Source: DASWID01 sp049682815 (GTDB lineage: Bacteria > Desulfobacterota_D > UBA1144 > Nemesobacterales > CSP1-2). Taken from it: a stretch of 64,000 bases of DNA. The stretch lies in the NCBI GenBank assembly GCA_049682815.1, contig JBAUII010000048.1, positions 1 to 64,000 of the forward strand, in the 5' to 3' direction. A program made the translations under genes and the position numbers. Shown here piece by piece: positions 17,182 to 26,524 of the stretch (position 1 is the stretch's first letter; every line of letters starts with the position of its first letter). The notes below the pieces were generated by a model, which saw only the letters and a list, made by a program, of their open reading frames with translations, was not told the DNA's origin and made no database searches.

Positions 17182-17832
17182 ATGAGGGAAAATGAATTAA
17201 TATTAGGACCGCGAATCCCCAAGGAATTGTGGCAAAAAGAGAGAAGGAAATTTTTGATTCCTTCAATCATTATGATTGTAGCGGCGCTTATCTTATTAAT
17301 TTCGATCTTCATGCCTTATTGGAATATAACACTCCATGCACCTCAGTATCCGGGTGGTTTAGAGGCAAAGCTTTACGTAAATAGGGTTACGGGAGATGTT
17401 AGAGAGCTTGATGGCCTAAATCATTACATTGGCATGAAACCGATGGCGGAGGCTGCACCGTTAGAGCGGTCGCTAAGTATCTATATGATTGTTGGAATCG
17501 TACTACTTACTGTAGGGGCCATATACGTACATAGTCCAATTGCACTATTCCTCAGCATACCAGCCGTATTATACCCTCTCTTCTTCTTGGGAGACCTCTA
17601 TTTTTGGTTGTGGAATTTTGGAATGAACTTAGACAGGAGAGCACCCCTGAGCGGCGCCATTAAGCCTTTTGTGCCCCCACTCCTCGGCGAGGGGAAAATT
17701 GGTCAGTTCAGGACAGTGGCTAGTTGGGAAATTGGATTATATCTGTCAATCCTGGCATCTATCCTTATTTTAGTTGGACTTTATTTTCACCGTCGGGCCT
17801 ATAAGCCATTAATGGATGCCCAATTCAAATGA
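17182..17832 (+). CDS. NosB-like membrane protein, paralogue 2
   Basis: A 216-residue paralogue of the preceding membrane protein. Shared features include FMPYWNITLHAPQYPGGL, LNHYIGMKPM, GDLYFWLWNFG and LLGEGKIGQF, and the same helix layout. It lacks the Cys-rich tail. A GGAGGCTAGAG ribosome site precedes the ATG. The duplication must be old, because identity is limited to motifs and nucleotide sequence has diverged. Probable role: electron transfer or copper-site support for N2O reductase at the inner membrane. This is inference from position. Confidence 0.7.
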   Translation: MRENELILGPRIPKELWQKERRKFLIPSIIMIVAALILLISIFMPYWNITLHAPQYPGGLEAKLYVNRVTGDVRELDGLNHYIGMKPMAEAAPLERSLSIYMIVGIVLLTVGAIYVHSPIALFLSIPAVLYPLFFLGDLYFWLWNFGMNLDRRAPLSGAIKPFVPPLLGEGKIGQFRTVASWEIGLYLSILASILILVGLYFHRRAYKPLMDAQFK

Positions 17833-18041
17833 GAAATCTAGATCGAAATGGATGCGGATAAACACACCCATGGGTTATCCCAATAACAGACCTCTAATTG
17901 CCAAAGATAGCGGTTCAATAGTAACTTCGAGAACCTCGCTTAGAAGATACCTAAACTTTACTTCAAATTTGAGTAGAATTCACCTATGGCTGGCCTGGCA
18001 TCAGAAGCACGTAGGCAGGAAATTCATTTGTTGCTGAATTC

Positions 18042-19472
18042 GTGAATCGAACCGTGAATAAAGACTGTCTGAGAATGCTCGTATTTCTATTCGCACTTTT
18101 TCTTTTAGCCGTCATCGGGATATCATCCCCCGGATTAGCAGCAACATATAGGGTTTCCCCTTCTGGATTGATTATCTCCATATCTAAAGCTATAGAGATG
18201 TCCAGTGATGGTGATACTATCAAAGTTGAAAAAGGTGTCTATGAGGAGAGTATAGTCGTTGATAAGTCGATCAAACTAATAGGAATAAACAGACCTGTGA
18301 TCGACGGAAAGGATAAAGGAACAGTCGTTTTAATAAAAGCCCCTGGCTGCACCTTTAAAGGTTTCCTGGTCAGAGGAAGCGGAGAAAGCTTAACAGTAGA
18401 AGACGCAGGTATAATCCTCGATTCGGCTGCCGACTCAATCATTGAAGATAACCAACTGGAGGATGTCCTTTTTGGTATATATCTGAAGAGCTCTCCGAGG
18501 GGTCTCATACGACATAACATTATAAAGGGGAAGGATCTCCCACTCCCTGAAAGAGGAGATGGGATCCGGCTTTGGTATAGCCCGGAAACTCAAATCCTCT
18601 ATAACCACATAAATAGATCAAGAGACCTGGTTATGTGGTGGTCGGGTAGGACCCTTATCAAGGGGAACAAAGTAGAAAATGGGAGATATGGTCTCCATTA
18701 CATGTACAGTAACGACAATGTGTTTGAGGACAATGTCTTTTCTGACAACTTTGTGGGTGGTTTTCTGATGTATAGCAGTGGAATCAGATTTTATCACAAT
18801 ATCTTTGCAAGCAACCAGGGTCCTGCTACGGGTTATGGCGTCGGTTTCAAGGATCTAGATGACGTAATTGCCGAAGGAAATCTATTTATAGATAACCGAA
18901 TTGGGCTATACCTGGACAATTCGCCACACCTAATAGACTCCTGGAACGAGATAAAGAAGAACGTAATCGCTTTCAATGATATTGGTGCTTCCCTTATGCC
19001 ATCCATTGAGAGAAACATAGTGGTTTCAAACAGCTTTATCGACAATGGGGAACAGATAGAAGTAAGAGGAGGAGGAATACTCTCTGGAAATACCTGGTTT
19101 AGGGATAACAAAGGGAACTATTGGAGCGATTACCTGGGATATGATGAAAACAGGGATGGAATCGGGGATGTGCCGTATTTGGCCGAAAGCTTATTTGAGA
19201 GCCTCATAGATACACATCCCAATATCAGGATATTTATCTTCAGTCCGGTTTCTCAAGCGATCGAGTTTGCTTCACAAGCCTTTCCGGTTTTCAAGCCAGA
19301 GCCAAAAGTCAAAGATAATTATCCGCTTGTAGAAGCCTATATGCCAGAGAGTTTTAAAATACGGGGGGCGAAGTTTTCTTTGAGTCTTTTAATTGTTTCC
19401 GCAGTCCTAGTCGCAGTGCCACTTGTTTTGTACCTATATCTCGTAATACCTAAATCAAAAAGGGCCTTATGA
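18042..19472 (+). CDS. nosD: NosD, periplasmic beta-helix copper-site maturation protein
   Basis: A 476-residue protein with a signal peptide, then a right-handed parallel beta-helix (CASH/NosD repeats) across about residues 40-370, and a C-terminal membrane anchor (SLLIVSAVLVAVPLVLYLYLV). Repeat units such as GxxxIxxNxI are seen throughout. NosD works with NosF and NosY to supply sulfur or copper for the CuZ cluster. The start is uncertain: GTG codons at 18042 and 18054 or an ATG at 18075 are possible and none has a strong Shine-Dalgarno sequence. Its last bases overlap the nosF start (ATGA). Confidence 0.9.
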   Translation: MNRTVNKDCLRMLVFLFALFLLAVIGISSPGLAATYRVSPSGLIISISKAIEMSSDGDTIKVEKGVYEESIVVDKSIKLIGINRPVIDGKDKGTVVLIKAPGCTFKGFLVRGSGESLTVEDAGIILDSAADSIIEDNQLEDVLFGIYLKSSPRGLIRHNIIKGKDLPLPERGDGIRLWYSPETQILYNHINRSRDLVMWWSGRTLIKGNKVENGRYGLHYMYSNDNVFEDNVFSDNFVGGFLMYSSGIRFYHNIFASNQGPATGYGVGFKDLDDVIAEGNLFIDNRIGLYLDNSPHLIDSWNEIKKNVIAFNDIGASLMPSIERNIVVSNSFIDNGEQIEVRGGGILSGNTWFRDNKGNYWSDYLGYDENRDGIGDVPYLAESLFESLIDTHPNIRIFIFSPVSQAIEFASQAFPVFKPEPKVKDNYPLVEAYMPESFKIRGAKFSLSLLIVSAVLVAVPLVLYLYLVIPKSKRAL

Positions 19473-20368
19473 TAAACGTAAGTGAACTCACTAAAACATT
19501 CGGAGATACTATTGCTCTCAACAGCGTCTCATTCATGGTGGAGAAAGGTGAATCCGTTGCGTTATTAGGCCCAAATGGTGCAGGAAAGAGCACCCTTATC
19601 AGATGCATACTTGGGATTTTGGATTTCGACGGAGAAATAAAACTCAACGGGCTTAATATAAAAAAGCACAAAAAGGAATCTAAGACACTAATAGGCTATG
19701 TTCCACAAGAGCCCGCATTTTATGATATGGCTGCGCTGGAAATCTTAAGCTTTTTCGCTTCGATCCGAAAGGTCAATAGAGAACGTATTGAGAGGACACT
19801 GGATGTAGTAGGACTCAGAGAACATATCACCAAGAATACGTCGGCTCTGTCTGGGGGTATGAGGCAAAGGCTATCCTTTGCAATAGCTCTCCTTTCAGAT
19901 TCGCCGATACTGATACTTGACGAACCCACTTCTAACCTGGACGCGCGCGGGAGAACCGAATTCCTCAAGCTTGTCAAACAATTCAGGGATGGAGGAAAAA
20001 CCGTACTGTTTTCCTCCCACAGGCTCGAAGAGGTAGAGTTTCTTGCCGATAGGGTGTTCGTCATGAAATCAGGGAGGCTTGTATTGGAAAGCAGCCCCCG
20101 CAACCTAAGTGATGCACTAGGGCTAAAGACTAAGCTCTATCTCACAATTCCACAGCCCAGCATCAAGAATGCCTTAAAACTATTGGAGCAGGAAGGTTTT
20201 TGCGATATATCATTAAATGGGACAAGATTGTCCATAAATATAACCAATAGTGAAAAAACTCTTCCAATTAAGAAGCTCCTGCTTTCCGGTATAAATATTG
20301 AAGATTTTTTCCTCGAGGAACCATCCTTAGAAGAAATAATGGCTGAGGCGAAAGTAAATGGATGGTAA
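19469..20368 (+). CDS. nosF: NosF, ABC transporter ATP-binding subunit
   Basis: A 299-residue ATPase with Walker A GPNGAGKST (about residues 34-42), signature LSGGMRQR (about 128-135) and Walker B ILILDEPTSNLD. The C-terminal extension is typical of NosF/CcmA-like subunits. It pairs with NosY to power the export step needed for CuZ maturation in NosZ. It overlaps nosD by four bases and nosY by eleven, indicating translational coupling. Confidence 0.93.
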   Translation: MINVSELTKTFGDTIALNSVSFMVEKGESVALLGPNGAGKSTLIRCILGILDFDGEIKLNGLNIKKHKKESKTLIGYVPQEPAFYDMAALEILSFFASIRKVNRERIERTLDVVGLREHITKNTSALSGGMRQRLSFAIALLSDSPILILDEPTSNLDARGRTEFLKLVKQFRDGGKTVLFSSHRLEEVEFLADRVFVMKSGRLVLESSPRNLSDALGLKTKLYLTIPQPSIKNALKLLEQEGFCDISLNGTRLSINITNSEKTLPIKKLLLSGINIEDFFLEEPSLEEIMAEAKVNGW

Positions 20369-21197
20369 GAATATATCACTACTCATTACGAAAGAGGTAA
20401 GAGAATCACTGAGGAACAGATGGTTTATTTTATATACGATATGCTTTTCTACTCTTGCCATGCTGCTTTTATTCCTATCTACATCGAGGGAGGAGATCGC
20501 AGGCATATCCGGGTTCGGCAGGACCGCTGCAAGTTTAATAAACCTGGTGTTGTTATTTATTCCCCTTATCGCCCTAGTAACTGGCGCCCTTAGCATCTCA
20601 AATGAAAGAGAGAACGGTACACTTTCCTATCTTCTTTCTCATCCCATAATGAAGACTGAGATATTCTTCGGAAAATTTATCGGTCTTCTTCTATCAATAT
20701 GCCTTTCCATATCTCTGGGCTTCGGGCTAGCCGGAATCGCAATCTCTATGAAGAGCGGTAGCCAGGATATTTCCAAATTTCTTATGATCTCACTTTTGTC
20801 TGCACTTCTGGCCGCTTCCCTTCTGAGCGTGGGGCTACTTATCTCCGTGTATTCAAGAAGTGGTGCGAGGGCTACAGGATTTGCCGTTTTTCTATGGCTC
20901 TTTTTTATTGTTATCAGTGACTTGGGAATTATGGGGACCTCTGTTGTAATGGATCTAGGAATAAAGCAGGTCTTCACATTGACATTATTTAATCCCACAG
21001 AGGTATTTAAGATAGCCTCGGTCCTCATTCTGAGTCCAAGATTTGAGATACTTGGACCAGTGGGTATTTATGCCTTAAACACCTTTGGGCAAGAAGGCCT
21101 CTTCTATCTATTAATTTCCGTCCTGCTGCTTTGGACACTTTTTCCACTGGCGTGGGGCTATTTGATATTTAATGTGATTAAATCGGAGGAAATATGA
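20358..21197 (+). CDS. nosY: NosY, ABC transporter permease
   Basis: A 279-residue ABC-2-type permease with about six membrane helices. The N-terminal segment SLLITKEVRESLRNRWF precedes the first helix. The conserved ENGTLSYLLSHPI turn follows helix 2 and marks this family. It overlaps nosF upstream and, by four bases, nosL downstream (ATGA). It forms the membrane part of the NosDFY complex. Confidence 0.93.
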   Translation: MDGKNISLLITKEVRESLRNRWFILYTICFSTLAMLLLFLSTSREEIAGISGFGRTAASLINLVLLFIPLIALVTGALSISNERENGTLSYLLSHPIMKTEIFFGKFIGLLLSICLSISLGFGLAGIAISMKSGSQDISKFLMISLLSALLAASLLSVGLLISVYSRSGARATGFAVFLWLFFIVISDLGIMGTSVVMDLGIKQVFTLTLFNPTEVFKIASVLILSPRFEILGPVGIYALNTFGQEGLFYLLISVLLLWTLFPLAWGYLIFNVIKSEEI

Positions 21198-21664
21198 TAA
21201 GCAGATTGATATTCCCAATTCTGCTATTCTCTATAATTTCCTGTAAAAATGAAACGGAAATAAAGCCGGTCGAGATTCTTTACGGACAGGATAGCTGTGA
21301 AAGATGTAAGATGATAATAAGCGAAAAGAGCTATTCCGCTGAGTATATTCTCCTAGATGGGGAGGCAAGGAAATTCGATGATATAGGTTGCATGATACGT
21401 TTCCATAATGGAGAAGAAGGTAAGGGAGATAACATACTCGCCCAATATGTGAGAGATTACAACACTGGGAACTGGATAGATGCGACCAAAGCTTATTTTG
21501 TGTGGAGCAAAGATATTATAACGCCAATGGGGCACGGCTTAGCCGCCTTTAAGGACGAAGAGTCTGCGCGAAGACTGGCAGGAAAGGCACATGGAACCAT
21601 GTTTTCGAGTCTTGACGAATTATACAAATCGCTCCTGACTAGCGAGAAGAATAAAGCACAGTAG
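21194..21664 (+). CDS. nosL: NosL, copper-chaperone lipoprotein
   Basis: A 156-residue outer-face lipoprotein with lipobox IISC17. The NosL signature C35-E-R-C38-K-M40 is followed by DDIGCMIRFHN with a further Cys and Met. The family binds Cu(I) and hands it to NosDFY for the NosZ centres. It is the last gene of the nos operon. The next gene begins 181 bases later and belongs to another family. Confidence 0.93.
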   Translation: MISRLIFPILLFSIISCKNETEIKPVEILYGQDSCERCKMIISEKSYSAEYILLDGEARKFDDIGCMIRFHNGEEGKGDNILAQYVRDYNTGNWIDATKAYFVWSKDIITPMGHGLAAFKDEESARRLAGKAHGTMFSSLDELYKSLLTSEKNKAQ

Positions 21665-21845
21665 ATATGCTTAAAGTAAACATATCTTCAATTAGTTGTG
21701 CACCCTCGAAGAAAATAAGGAGGAAATTATATTCTTCGAAGAATGGAACTCATAAAAATCGGGACGAACTGATGATTAACCCTAATCCAACCCAGATCTG
21801 AAATTGAACTCGCACCATATTTAATTTCGGAATCAAAGTTATAGG

Positions 21846-24800
21846 ATGAAAATATCGAGTCTATTAGATGAGAGTTTGATCGAGCTCAATCTCAGATCGA
21901 ATAGTAAGGAAGAAGCTATAAGCGAGTTAGTCGAGATCCTGGAGAGAAGTAAAATACTTAGAAAAGGCGATGAGGGTTTCACCGCAATCCGGGAAAAGGC
22001 GAAAAACGCACAAAGCTCCTTCGTTAATGTAGTTGTTATATCCCATGCACTAATCGATGGGGTCAAAGAAATTGTCATATGCCTGGGTATATCAAAAACG
22101 GGCATTGTCTTTGATTCCCCAGATAATGAAAAATCTCGCTTAGTACTGCTTCTTCTCTCACCCCTTCAGGAAAGTGAAACACACCTTCAAATTCTCTCAA
22201 GGGCAGAGGGACTCTTTCAAAATAAAGCTCTCTGCGACGCCCTTCTTTCCGCACATAGCAAAAAAGAGGTAATAAGTGAGATCGTAAACGCTGAAAGAAA
22301 AGGATGGGACACTTATATCAACCTTTCGGAAGCCGAAATTCTTTTCGAACTTGGAACGAAAGAGAATGGCTTATCCGAAGGAGAGGCGGGAAGAAGACTC
22401 AAGAGGTATGGGCCGAACATTTTGGAGAAGATAAGGAAGAGACCCTTGATTTTGCGTTTCACTTCAAACCTTACCAACCTTTTTGCCCTTCTCCTCTGGA
22501 CAGCCGGAATATTGGCTTTTATAGCCAACTTGCCACAATTGGGTTTAGCCATTGTTGCCGTAATTATTATCAATGCACTATTCTCGTTCTGGCAGGAGTA
22601 TAAAGCTGAAAAGGCAGTTGAAGCCCTGCGACAGCTCATACCCTCGTACAGTCGTGTTTTCAGAGATGGCAAAGAAATAAAAATACTGAGCTCGGAGATA
22701 GTTCCTGGAGACGTCATGCTCCTCGGGGAAGGAGACAGAATACCGGCGGATGGAAGGCTCTTTGAAGCCTTCGACATGCGTGTTGATAACTCCGCATTAA
22801 CAGGTGAATCTCGACCGATTTATAAGATTTCTGAGCCGTTAATGGACGGCAAGAATTTCATCTGGGGCGAATTGCCAAATCTCGTTTTCGGAGGGACAAG
22901 CGTCCTTTCCGGAATCGGCAAGGCTATCGTCATCGCTACGGGGATGCATTCTGAAATTGGAAAAATCGCCAGACTTACCCAGGTCATAAAAGAAGAGTTG
23001 AGTCCACTGCAAAAGGAATTGATAAACGTAACTAAAGTAATAACCGTCATAGCAGTATGTATGGGGATCGTCTTTTTTATACTGGGTAATTACGTGGCCA
23101 ACCTTACAACCCTCCAGAGTTTTATATTTGCTATCGGTATAATCGTCGCAAACGTACCCGAGGGCCTCCTACCAACCGTAAGTTTGTCTCTTGCCATGGC
23201 CGTTCAAAGAATGGCTAGGCGTAATGTAGTGATAAAACGTCTATCTTCCGTGGAAACCCTTGGTTGCACAACCGTGATATGTACTGACAAAACCGGAACG
23301 CTTACCACAAACCAAGTAAGCGTAGTCAGACTCTGGTTCGATAACAGAGTATTCGAGATCACCGGAGCTGGGTATGATCCACGGGGTGAAATTATTTGCA
23401 ATGGCTCACAGCTTTCCCGGGGGGATCTGAACTCAACGGGATTTGATTTGATATTTAACATCTGCAGTCTCTGCAACAATGCCGAACTGAAGGCACCCTC
23501 GGCTGAGAAGCCCTATTGGAATGTTTCAGGAGATCCCACCGAGGGCGCATTACTTGCGTTTGCTCAGAAGGCTGGCATTGATTACAGCGAAATTAATAGT
23601 AGGAACCCTAGGATATTTCAACTATCTTTTGACTCGGTAAGAAAGCGGATGTCCACGATTAATGAATATGATGAAAATAAAATAATTGCCAATGTAAAGG
23701 GCGCGCCCCGAGAGGTGCTTTCCCTGTGTGACTCGGTTTTTATAGACGGCAGCAGGCAAGAACTAACGGACGAAGTAAAAAGCAGCATTATAAAAAATCT
23801 CGATCATTTTGCCGGTGATGGGCTCAGGGTAGTTGGACTAGCTTATAAGGAAGTCGAGAGAAAGAGAACATACACCGTAGATGAGGTTGAAAGTCAACTC
23901 ACCTTCTTAGCACTTGCAGCCATGACGGATCCTCCTCGCGCTGAGGTTCCTCAAGCGATTAGTCTTTGCCACAGCGCAGGCATAAAAATCGTGATGATAA
24001 CGGGTGACTATGGCCTCACAGCCCTCTCAATCGCTAAAAAAATTGGTCTCTCCAGGGACGATACTGCGAGGGTTATCACCGGATACGAGATTTCCGAGAT
24101 GACTGACAGCGAACTTACAGACCTTCTAAAGGGAAGTGAGGTTATATTTGCCCGGGTTTCGCCAGAGCACAAGATGAGGATTGTGGATGCTCTAAAGAAT
24201 ATGGGAGAAGTCGTAGCGGTTACTGGCGACGGTGTCAATGATGCTCCTGCCCTTAAAAGAGCAGATGTCGGAGTCGCCATGGGCCTTCGAGGGACAGACG
24301 TGGCGAAAGAGGCTGCTACGATGATTATCACCAATGACAACTTCGCGAGTATTGTCGCCGGCATTGAGGAGGGAAGGGCAATTTATTCGAACATAAAGAA
24401 ATTCGTTACCTATATTTTCGCTTCCAACGTTCCGGAGATTGTTCCCTTTATTCTCTTTGTCCTCTTTAAGATTCCGCTACCCCTTACAATAATGCAGATA
24501 TTGGCGGTCGATCTAGGCACCGATCTGGTTCCAGCATTGGGGCTGGGAGCCGAGACATCTGAGCCGGGTGTGATGAAACAACCCCCCAGGTCTTTAAAGA
24601 AGCGACTCTTAGACATACCGCTTCTACTCCGTGCATACGGCTTTCTGGGAATGATCGAAGCCATTGCCTGTATGGCTGGTTATTTTTTCGTCTATTACTT
24701 TTCGGGATGGCGTCCCGGAATGGATCTTGCTTCGTCTGGCCCGACTTATCTGAAGGCCACTACAATGTGCCTTGCAGGAATAGTGGCCACTCAAATAGGA

Positions 24801-25067
24801 AATGTCTTTGCCTGCCGCACAGAAAGGGAGTCGGTCTTTAAGATTGGCTTTTCTACAAATCGACTGATACTATTCGGGATATTAACGGAGATAGTTCTTA
24901 TCATCGTGATAGTCTACTTTGAACCAATGCAAAAAATATTCAATACATCTTCATTGTCACTAGTTGATTGGCTTGTTCTTTCCTCCTTTATGCCCATTAT
25001 ATTTTTTGCAGAGGAGTTTAGAAAATATCTTATCAGATATAAAAAGAAGAAGAACGATGTGGAATAA
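21846..25067 (+). CDS. P2C-type (Na+/K+-ATPase-like) P-type ATPase fused to an N-terminal PTS EIIA-like domain
   Basis: A 1073-residue protein. Residues 1-155 look like a PTS EIIA type-2 (fructose/Ntr) domain, with His67 in VVVISHAL at the place of the phospho-acceptor, and a C-terminal LLxxAHSKKEVISEIV helix. From about 165 a complete P-type ATPase follows: LTGES actuator loop, NVPEGLLPTVSLSLAM in M4, D481KTGTLT, TGDGVNDAPALKRAD, and NVPEIVPFILF plus AVDLGTDLVPALGLG in M5/M6. These M4-M6 signatures are those of the Na+/K+-ATPase (P2C) group, not SERCA. The EIIA part suggests control by phosphotransfer or protein contact. Function of the fusion is inferred. Confidence 0.88.
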   Translation: MKISSLLDESLIELNLRSNSKEEAISELVEILERSKILRKGDEGFTAIREKAKNAQSSFVNVVVISHALIDGVKEIVICLGISKTGIVFDSPDNEKSRLVLLLLSPLQESETHLQILSRAEGLFQNKALCDALLSAHSKKEVISEIVNAERKGWDTYINLSEAEILFELGTKENGLSEGEAGRRLKRYGPNILEKIRKRPLILRFTSNLTNLFALLLWTAGILAFIANLPQLGLAIVAVIIINALFSFWQEYKAEKAVEALRQLIPSYSRVFRDGKEIKILSSEIVPGDVMLLGEGDRIPADGRLFEAFDMRVDNSALTGESRPIYKISEPLMDGKNFIWGELPNLVFGGTSVLSGIGKAIVIATGMHSEIGKIARLTQVIKEELSPLQKELINVTKVITVIAVCMGIVFFILGNYVANLTTLQSFIFAIGIIVANVPEGLLPTVSLSLAMAVQRMARRNVVIKRLSSVETLGCTTVICTDKTGTLTTNQVSVVRLWFDNRVFEITGAGYDPRGEIICNGSQLSRGDLNSTGFDLIFNICSLCNNAELKAPSAEKPYWNVSGDPTEGALLAFAQKAGIDYSEINSRNPRIFQLSFDSVRKRMSTINEYDENKIIANVKGAPREVLSLCDSVFIDGSRQELTDEVKSSIIKNLDHFAGDGLRVVGLAYKEVERKRTYTVDEVESQLTFLALAAMTDPPRAEVPQAISLCHSAGIKIVMITGDYGLTALSIAKKIGLSRDDTARVITGYEISEMTDSELTDLLKGSEVIFARVSPEHKMRIVDALKNMGEVVAVTGDGVNDAPALKRADVGVAMGLRGTDVAKEAATMIITNDNFASIVAGIEEGRAIYSNIKKFVTYIFASNVPEIVPFILFVLFKIPLPLTIMQILAVDLGTDLVPALGLGAETSEPGVMKQPPRSLKKRLLDIPLLLRAYGFLGMIEAIACMAGYFFVYYFSGWRPGMDLASSGPTYLKATTMCLAGIVATQIGNVFACRTERESVFKIGFSTNRLILFGILTEIVLIIVIVYFEPMQKIFNTSSLSLVDWLVLSSFMPIIFFAEEFRKYLIRYKKKKNDVE

Positions 25068-25815
25068 CACACTCATTCAAGTTTTCCTAGTTGCACTGCT
25101 AACCGATCTGGCAACGGGTCTAGGGGCGCTGCCATTTGCCTTTGTTCGCAACATGACAGTTAGATGGCAAGGGATTTCTTCGGCGATCGCTGGAGGCATG
25201 ATGATTTCCGCTTCTGTGTTCAGCCTCGCGGACCAAGCGTTAATTCGCGGCAGTGTTGTGGATGTCGTACTCGGCATGTTGCTGGGCGCTGGATTCTTTA
25301 CATGGGCAGCCAGAAGATTTGAGAATAACAACTGGCAAATTGGAAACCTGAGTGCAACGGATTCACGCCAAGGGGCGCTGATCATTACATCAATGTTCAT
25401 CCACAGTATCCCCGAAGGGGTTGCTATCGGCGTCGGTTATGCCACGGGTGATTTAAGATTCGGAATCCTTTTCGCATTAGCGATCGCTGTTCACAACATC
25501 CCTGAAGGTATTGCTATTACTCTCCCCCTGCGCGCAAAAGGCGTATCGCTCTGGACCTGCGCCGGGTATGCGATTTTGACCAGCGTGCCTCAACCTCTAC
25601 TGGCAGTGCCCTCATATCTGCTGGTGTCGTTTTTTAACCCATTGCTTCCCGCAGGATTGGGGTTTGCGGGTGGCGCGATGATTTATCTAGTCGCATCGGA
25701 ACTGATACCCGACAGCCTTGCTGGGTGCTCAAGAAGGGAGACTGCCTGGGGTGTGATGATAGGTTTGCTCTTGATGCTGCTAATAACCTCCGGCTTGGGG
25801 ATGTTACCCAGCTAA
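25057..25815 (+). CDS. ZIP-family divalent metal transporter
   Basis: A 252-residue inner-membrane transporter with about eight helices. The helix-4 motif HSIPEGVAIGVGYA and helix-5 motif HNIPEGIAITLPL carry the His/Glu metal ligands of ZIP proteins (Zn2+, Mn2+ or Fe2+ uptake). The open frame begins upstream at 24964, but the ATG at 25057 gives a family-like N-terminus and overlaps the preceding ATPase gene by eleven bases, so the two are probably translationally coupled. Why a Na+/K+-type pump is paired with a ZIP transporter is not clear. Confidence 0.85.
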   Translation: MWNNTLIQVFLVALLTDLATGLGALPFAFVRNMTVRWQGISSAIAGGMMISASVFSLADQALIRGSVVDVVLGMLLGAGFFTWAARRFENNNWQIGNLSATDSRQGALIITSMFIHSIPEGVAIGVGYATGDLRFGILFALAIAVHNIPEGIAITLPLRAKGVSLWTCAGYAILTSVPQPLLAVPSYLLVSFFNPLLPAGLGFAGGAMIYLVASELIPDSLAGCSRRETAWGVMIGLLLMLLITSGLGMLPS

Positions 25816-25872
25816 GATTGCATCAATACAAGGAACTTAAGAATTTTAATTAACTTCGGTGCCTTCCGTCCC

Positions 25873-26295
25873 CTAAAGAACCTTCGATGTACTACTAAGT
25901 GCAGAGGCAAGATTTGAAAGCTCGGTAACTACCAAAACAATAAGGTCATCCACAGAAACTATTCCTACCAGCCTTCCTCGCCTCAATACGGGAACTCTCC
26001 TTATAGAATTCTTTCCAAGCACCCTGAGTATATCAAATATACTCTCATCTTCCTGAACGGTAATAAGTTCACTGGTCATAACATCTCCAACTACGATCTC
26101 TGCGGGACTTTTACCATTGGCTACCACAGACACGACAATATCCCTGTCAGTAATGATTCCAACTATTTTCTTATCAACACTGACAACAACGAGAGAGCCG
26201 ATGTTCTCTTCTCTCATAAGTGTAGCTGCCTCTGTCACAGGTGTAGAGGGTGGAACCGTAACTACATTCGTTTTCATGATATCTTTTGCGACCAT
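25873..26295 (-). CDS. Two-CBS-domain protein
   Basis: A 140-residue protein made of a tandem CBS pair (about 5-60 and 70-125), with VGIITDRDIVVSV at the first and LVGIVSVDDLIVLV at the second. Such stand-alone pairs bind adenosine nucleotides and sense energy charge or regulate partner proteins. No membrane or enzyme domain is attached. It converges with the ZIP gene, 57 bases away. Two other stand-alone CBS proteins are encoded at 43328 and 46227. The partner is unknown. Confidence 0.85.
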   Translation of the reverse strand: MVAKDIMKTNVVTVPPSTPVTEAATLMREENIGSLVVVSVDKKIVGIITDRDIVVSVVANGKSPAEIVVGDVMTSELITVQEDESIFDILRVLGKNSIRRVPVLRRGRLVGIVSVDDLIVLVVTELSNLASALSSTSKVL

Positions 26296-26387
26296 CTATC
26301 TCTTCTCCTCGTTTAAGTTTTCTATCTAAATATACCCCAAGTTACATGCCATGTCTTAGACCCAGCTCTATCAATCTCACTAATGTC

Positions 26388-26522
26388 TCACTTAACACCA
26401 GGCTCTGGTGCATAGTCAGTGGTCCAACCTAGATGCCTGTTTATCGGAAACTCACCAGGCTCTTCAAATCGCTGCTTAAAGGTTTCAAATATGCCCTCAT
26501 TCCACCTCCGGGACGTCTGAGT
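26388..26522 (-). pseudogene. Remnant of a P-loop kinase C-terminus
   Basis: On the minus strand this stretch translates to FETFKQRFEEPGEFPINRH and a stop. It aligns with FECFRKGFEEPRELPRNRH near the end of the kinase fusion at 27104-28699. Nucleotides 26432-26495 also match 27187-27250 closely. The open frame has no start or P-loop, and the preceding methyltransferase-like gene ends immediately before it. It is most likely a decayed duplicate or the tail of a truncated relative. Confidence 0.55.
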
Positions 26523-26524
26523 CT

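Noticed and set aside
26431..26448. Possible -24/-12 site on the minus strand upstream of the CBS gene at 25873
   Set aside because: GG-to-GC spacing is off by two, and the site lies in the decayed kinase fragment.
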